Of a stretch of DNA of 33,963 nucleotides, positions 33,349-33,963 are shown one piece after another (position 1 is the first letter of the stretch; every line of letters begins with the position of its first letter). The position numbers were made by a program, and so were the translations under genes. This DNA is from Dehalococcoidia bacterium (GTDB lineage Bacteria; Chloroflexota; Dehalococcoidia; Dehalococcoidales; UBA2162). The notes under the pieces are model-generated. The model had not been told where the DNA came from, did no database searches, and saw only the letters and a list, made by a program, of their open reading frames with translations. The DNA lies in the NCBI GenBank assembly GCA_011191975.1, contig DUFA01000137.1, positions 1-33,963 on the forward strand, given 5' to 3'.

Positions 33349-33963
33349 TTATACTCCTGATTCGTATTTCAGATTGTCCAGCCAGGCGACTGACTTCAGG
33401 TCTTTTTCAAGAAGGTACCGGATATATCCTCTCATAATTTTTTCCAGTTCGCCAGATAACTCGGGAGGTACCTTCAGCCGGGATGCCGTATCATAGTCAT
33501 TGTTCTGGAAAAAGCGCAGAACCTTCAAGGCGTTCACAGAGAGTGAGAATAATACAGAAGCACTTTTATAACTGCATTCGGGACAAATCACTCCTCCTGA
33601 AGCGGGGCTGAAGGTATTTGTCACAGGCTCAAGTTCTTTCCGGCAGTTTACGCAATGCTGAAGCTGAGGACGGTATCCAACTTCACTTAACAGATGGATT
33701 TCGAAAAACCTCAGCAAGGTTTCGATTTCATCGGTCTGGCACAGGTTCTTCAACGTTTCAAGCAGTAACTGAAACAGCTTGTAATCTTCGTAATGTTCAG
33801 GAGTAAACTGGTTGACGAGTTCGATTACATATAAGGCATAAGACATTAATTTGAAATCGTTTTTCAGGGGTAGGAAACTGTTGATAGTCTGGCTGCCGGT
33901 GATCGTGTCAAGGTTCCGGCCACGGGCAAAGGTTACCCGGCTGTGGGTGAGGAGCTCAAGGTG
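33349..33963 (-). CDS. recO: DNA repair protein RecO, C-terminal part
   Basis: RecO anneals single strands and loads RecA with RecR in recombinational repair. The frame is open to the right edge of the window, so at least 204 residues are visible and only the start of the OB-fold is missing. The segment before the internal Met (33846) reads TFARGRNLDTITGSQTINSF, which is usual RecO sequence, so the gene does not start at that Met. A helical domain follows (LYVIELVNQFTPEHYEDYKLFQLLLETL). The zinc finger then has CVNC and CPEC pairs, and a final helical domain ends the protein. Confidence 0.93.
   Translation of the reverse strand, partial: HLELLTHSRVTFARGRNLDTITGSQTINSFLPLKNDFKLMSYALYVIELVNQFTPEHYEDYKLFQLLLETLKNLCQTDEIETLLRFFEIHLLSEVGYRPQLQHCVNCRKELEPVTNTFSPASGGVICPECSYKSASVLFSLSVNALKVLRFFQNNDYDTASRLKVPPELSGELEKIMRGYIRYLLEKDLKSVAWLDNLKYESGV

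Overview
The window looks like a chromosomal segment of an anaerobic or subsurface bacterium, most likely a member of the Chloroflexota (Dehalococcoidia-like). This placement is by gene content only: a UGSC-type selenoprotein, a CocE-type hydrolase, a bi-cupin, a PadR/ABC pair, a bacterial STT3/AglB-like oligosaccharyltransferase, and a UbiA prenyltransferase beside a B12-binding radical SAM enzyme. No rRNA, CRISPR array, transposase or integrase was seen. Three tRNA genes (Arg-CCT, Ala-CGC, Ser-TGA) lie on the minus strand.

Region 1 (1-10080) is accessory metabolism. It holds the end of a short-chain dehydrogenase, then a probable 560-residue selenoprotein whose in-frame UGA (979-981) is followed at the right distance by a SECIS-like hairpin. 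After these come a C45-family Ntn-hydrolase, a CocE/NonD-type hydrolase (minus) that seems to lack its catalytic His, an aldo/keto reductase (minus), a HemN/HemW-like radical SAM protein whose 3' end runs antisense into tRNA-Arg, a tandem-cupin protein and a small four-helix membrane protein.

Region 2 (10144-20490) is almost all on the minus strand: a full-length Lhr helicase, an MFS transporter, a FtsX-type ABC permease with its ATPase, and a PadR regulator with a clear promoter and operator. The PadR-ABC block is bracketed by a direct repeat of the 3' end of the adjacent tRNA-Ala gene. The distal copy still carries CCA, which suggests an islet acquired at a tRNA gene.

Region 3 (20522-26594, plus strand) is a housekeeping run of gatB, secG and pgi, then a tightly coupled trio: a 41-residue zinc-finger protein, a UbiA-family prenyltransferase and a B12-binding/radical SAM enzyme, joined by TAATG overlaps. 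Region 4 (26613-33963) holds a YbjQ-family protein with a small membrane protein, tRNA-Ser, the STT3/AglB-like enzyme, a tiny one-helix ORF, serS and lysS in tandem, a small two-helix membrane protein and the C-terminal part of recO.

The items most worth following are the UxxC selenoprotein with its SECIS, the tRNA-bounded PadR-ABC islet, the archaeal-type oligosaccharyltransferase, and the zinc finger/UbiA/B12-radical SAM operon.
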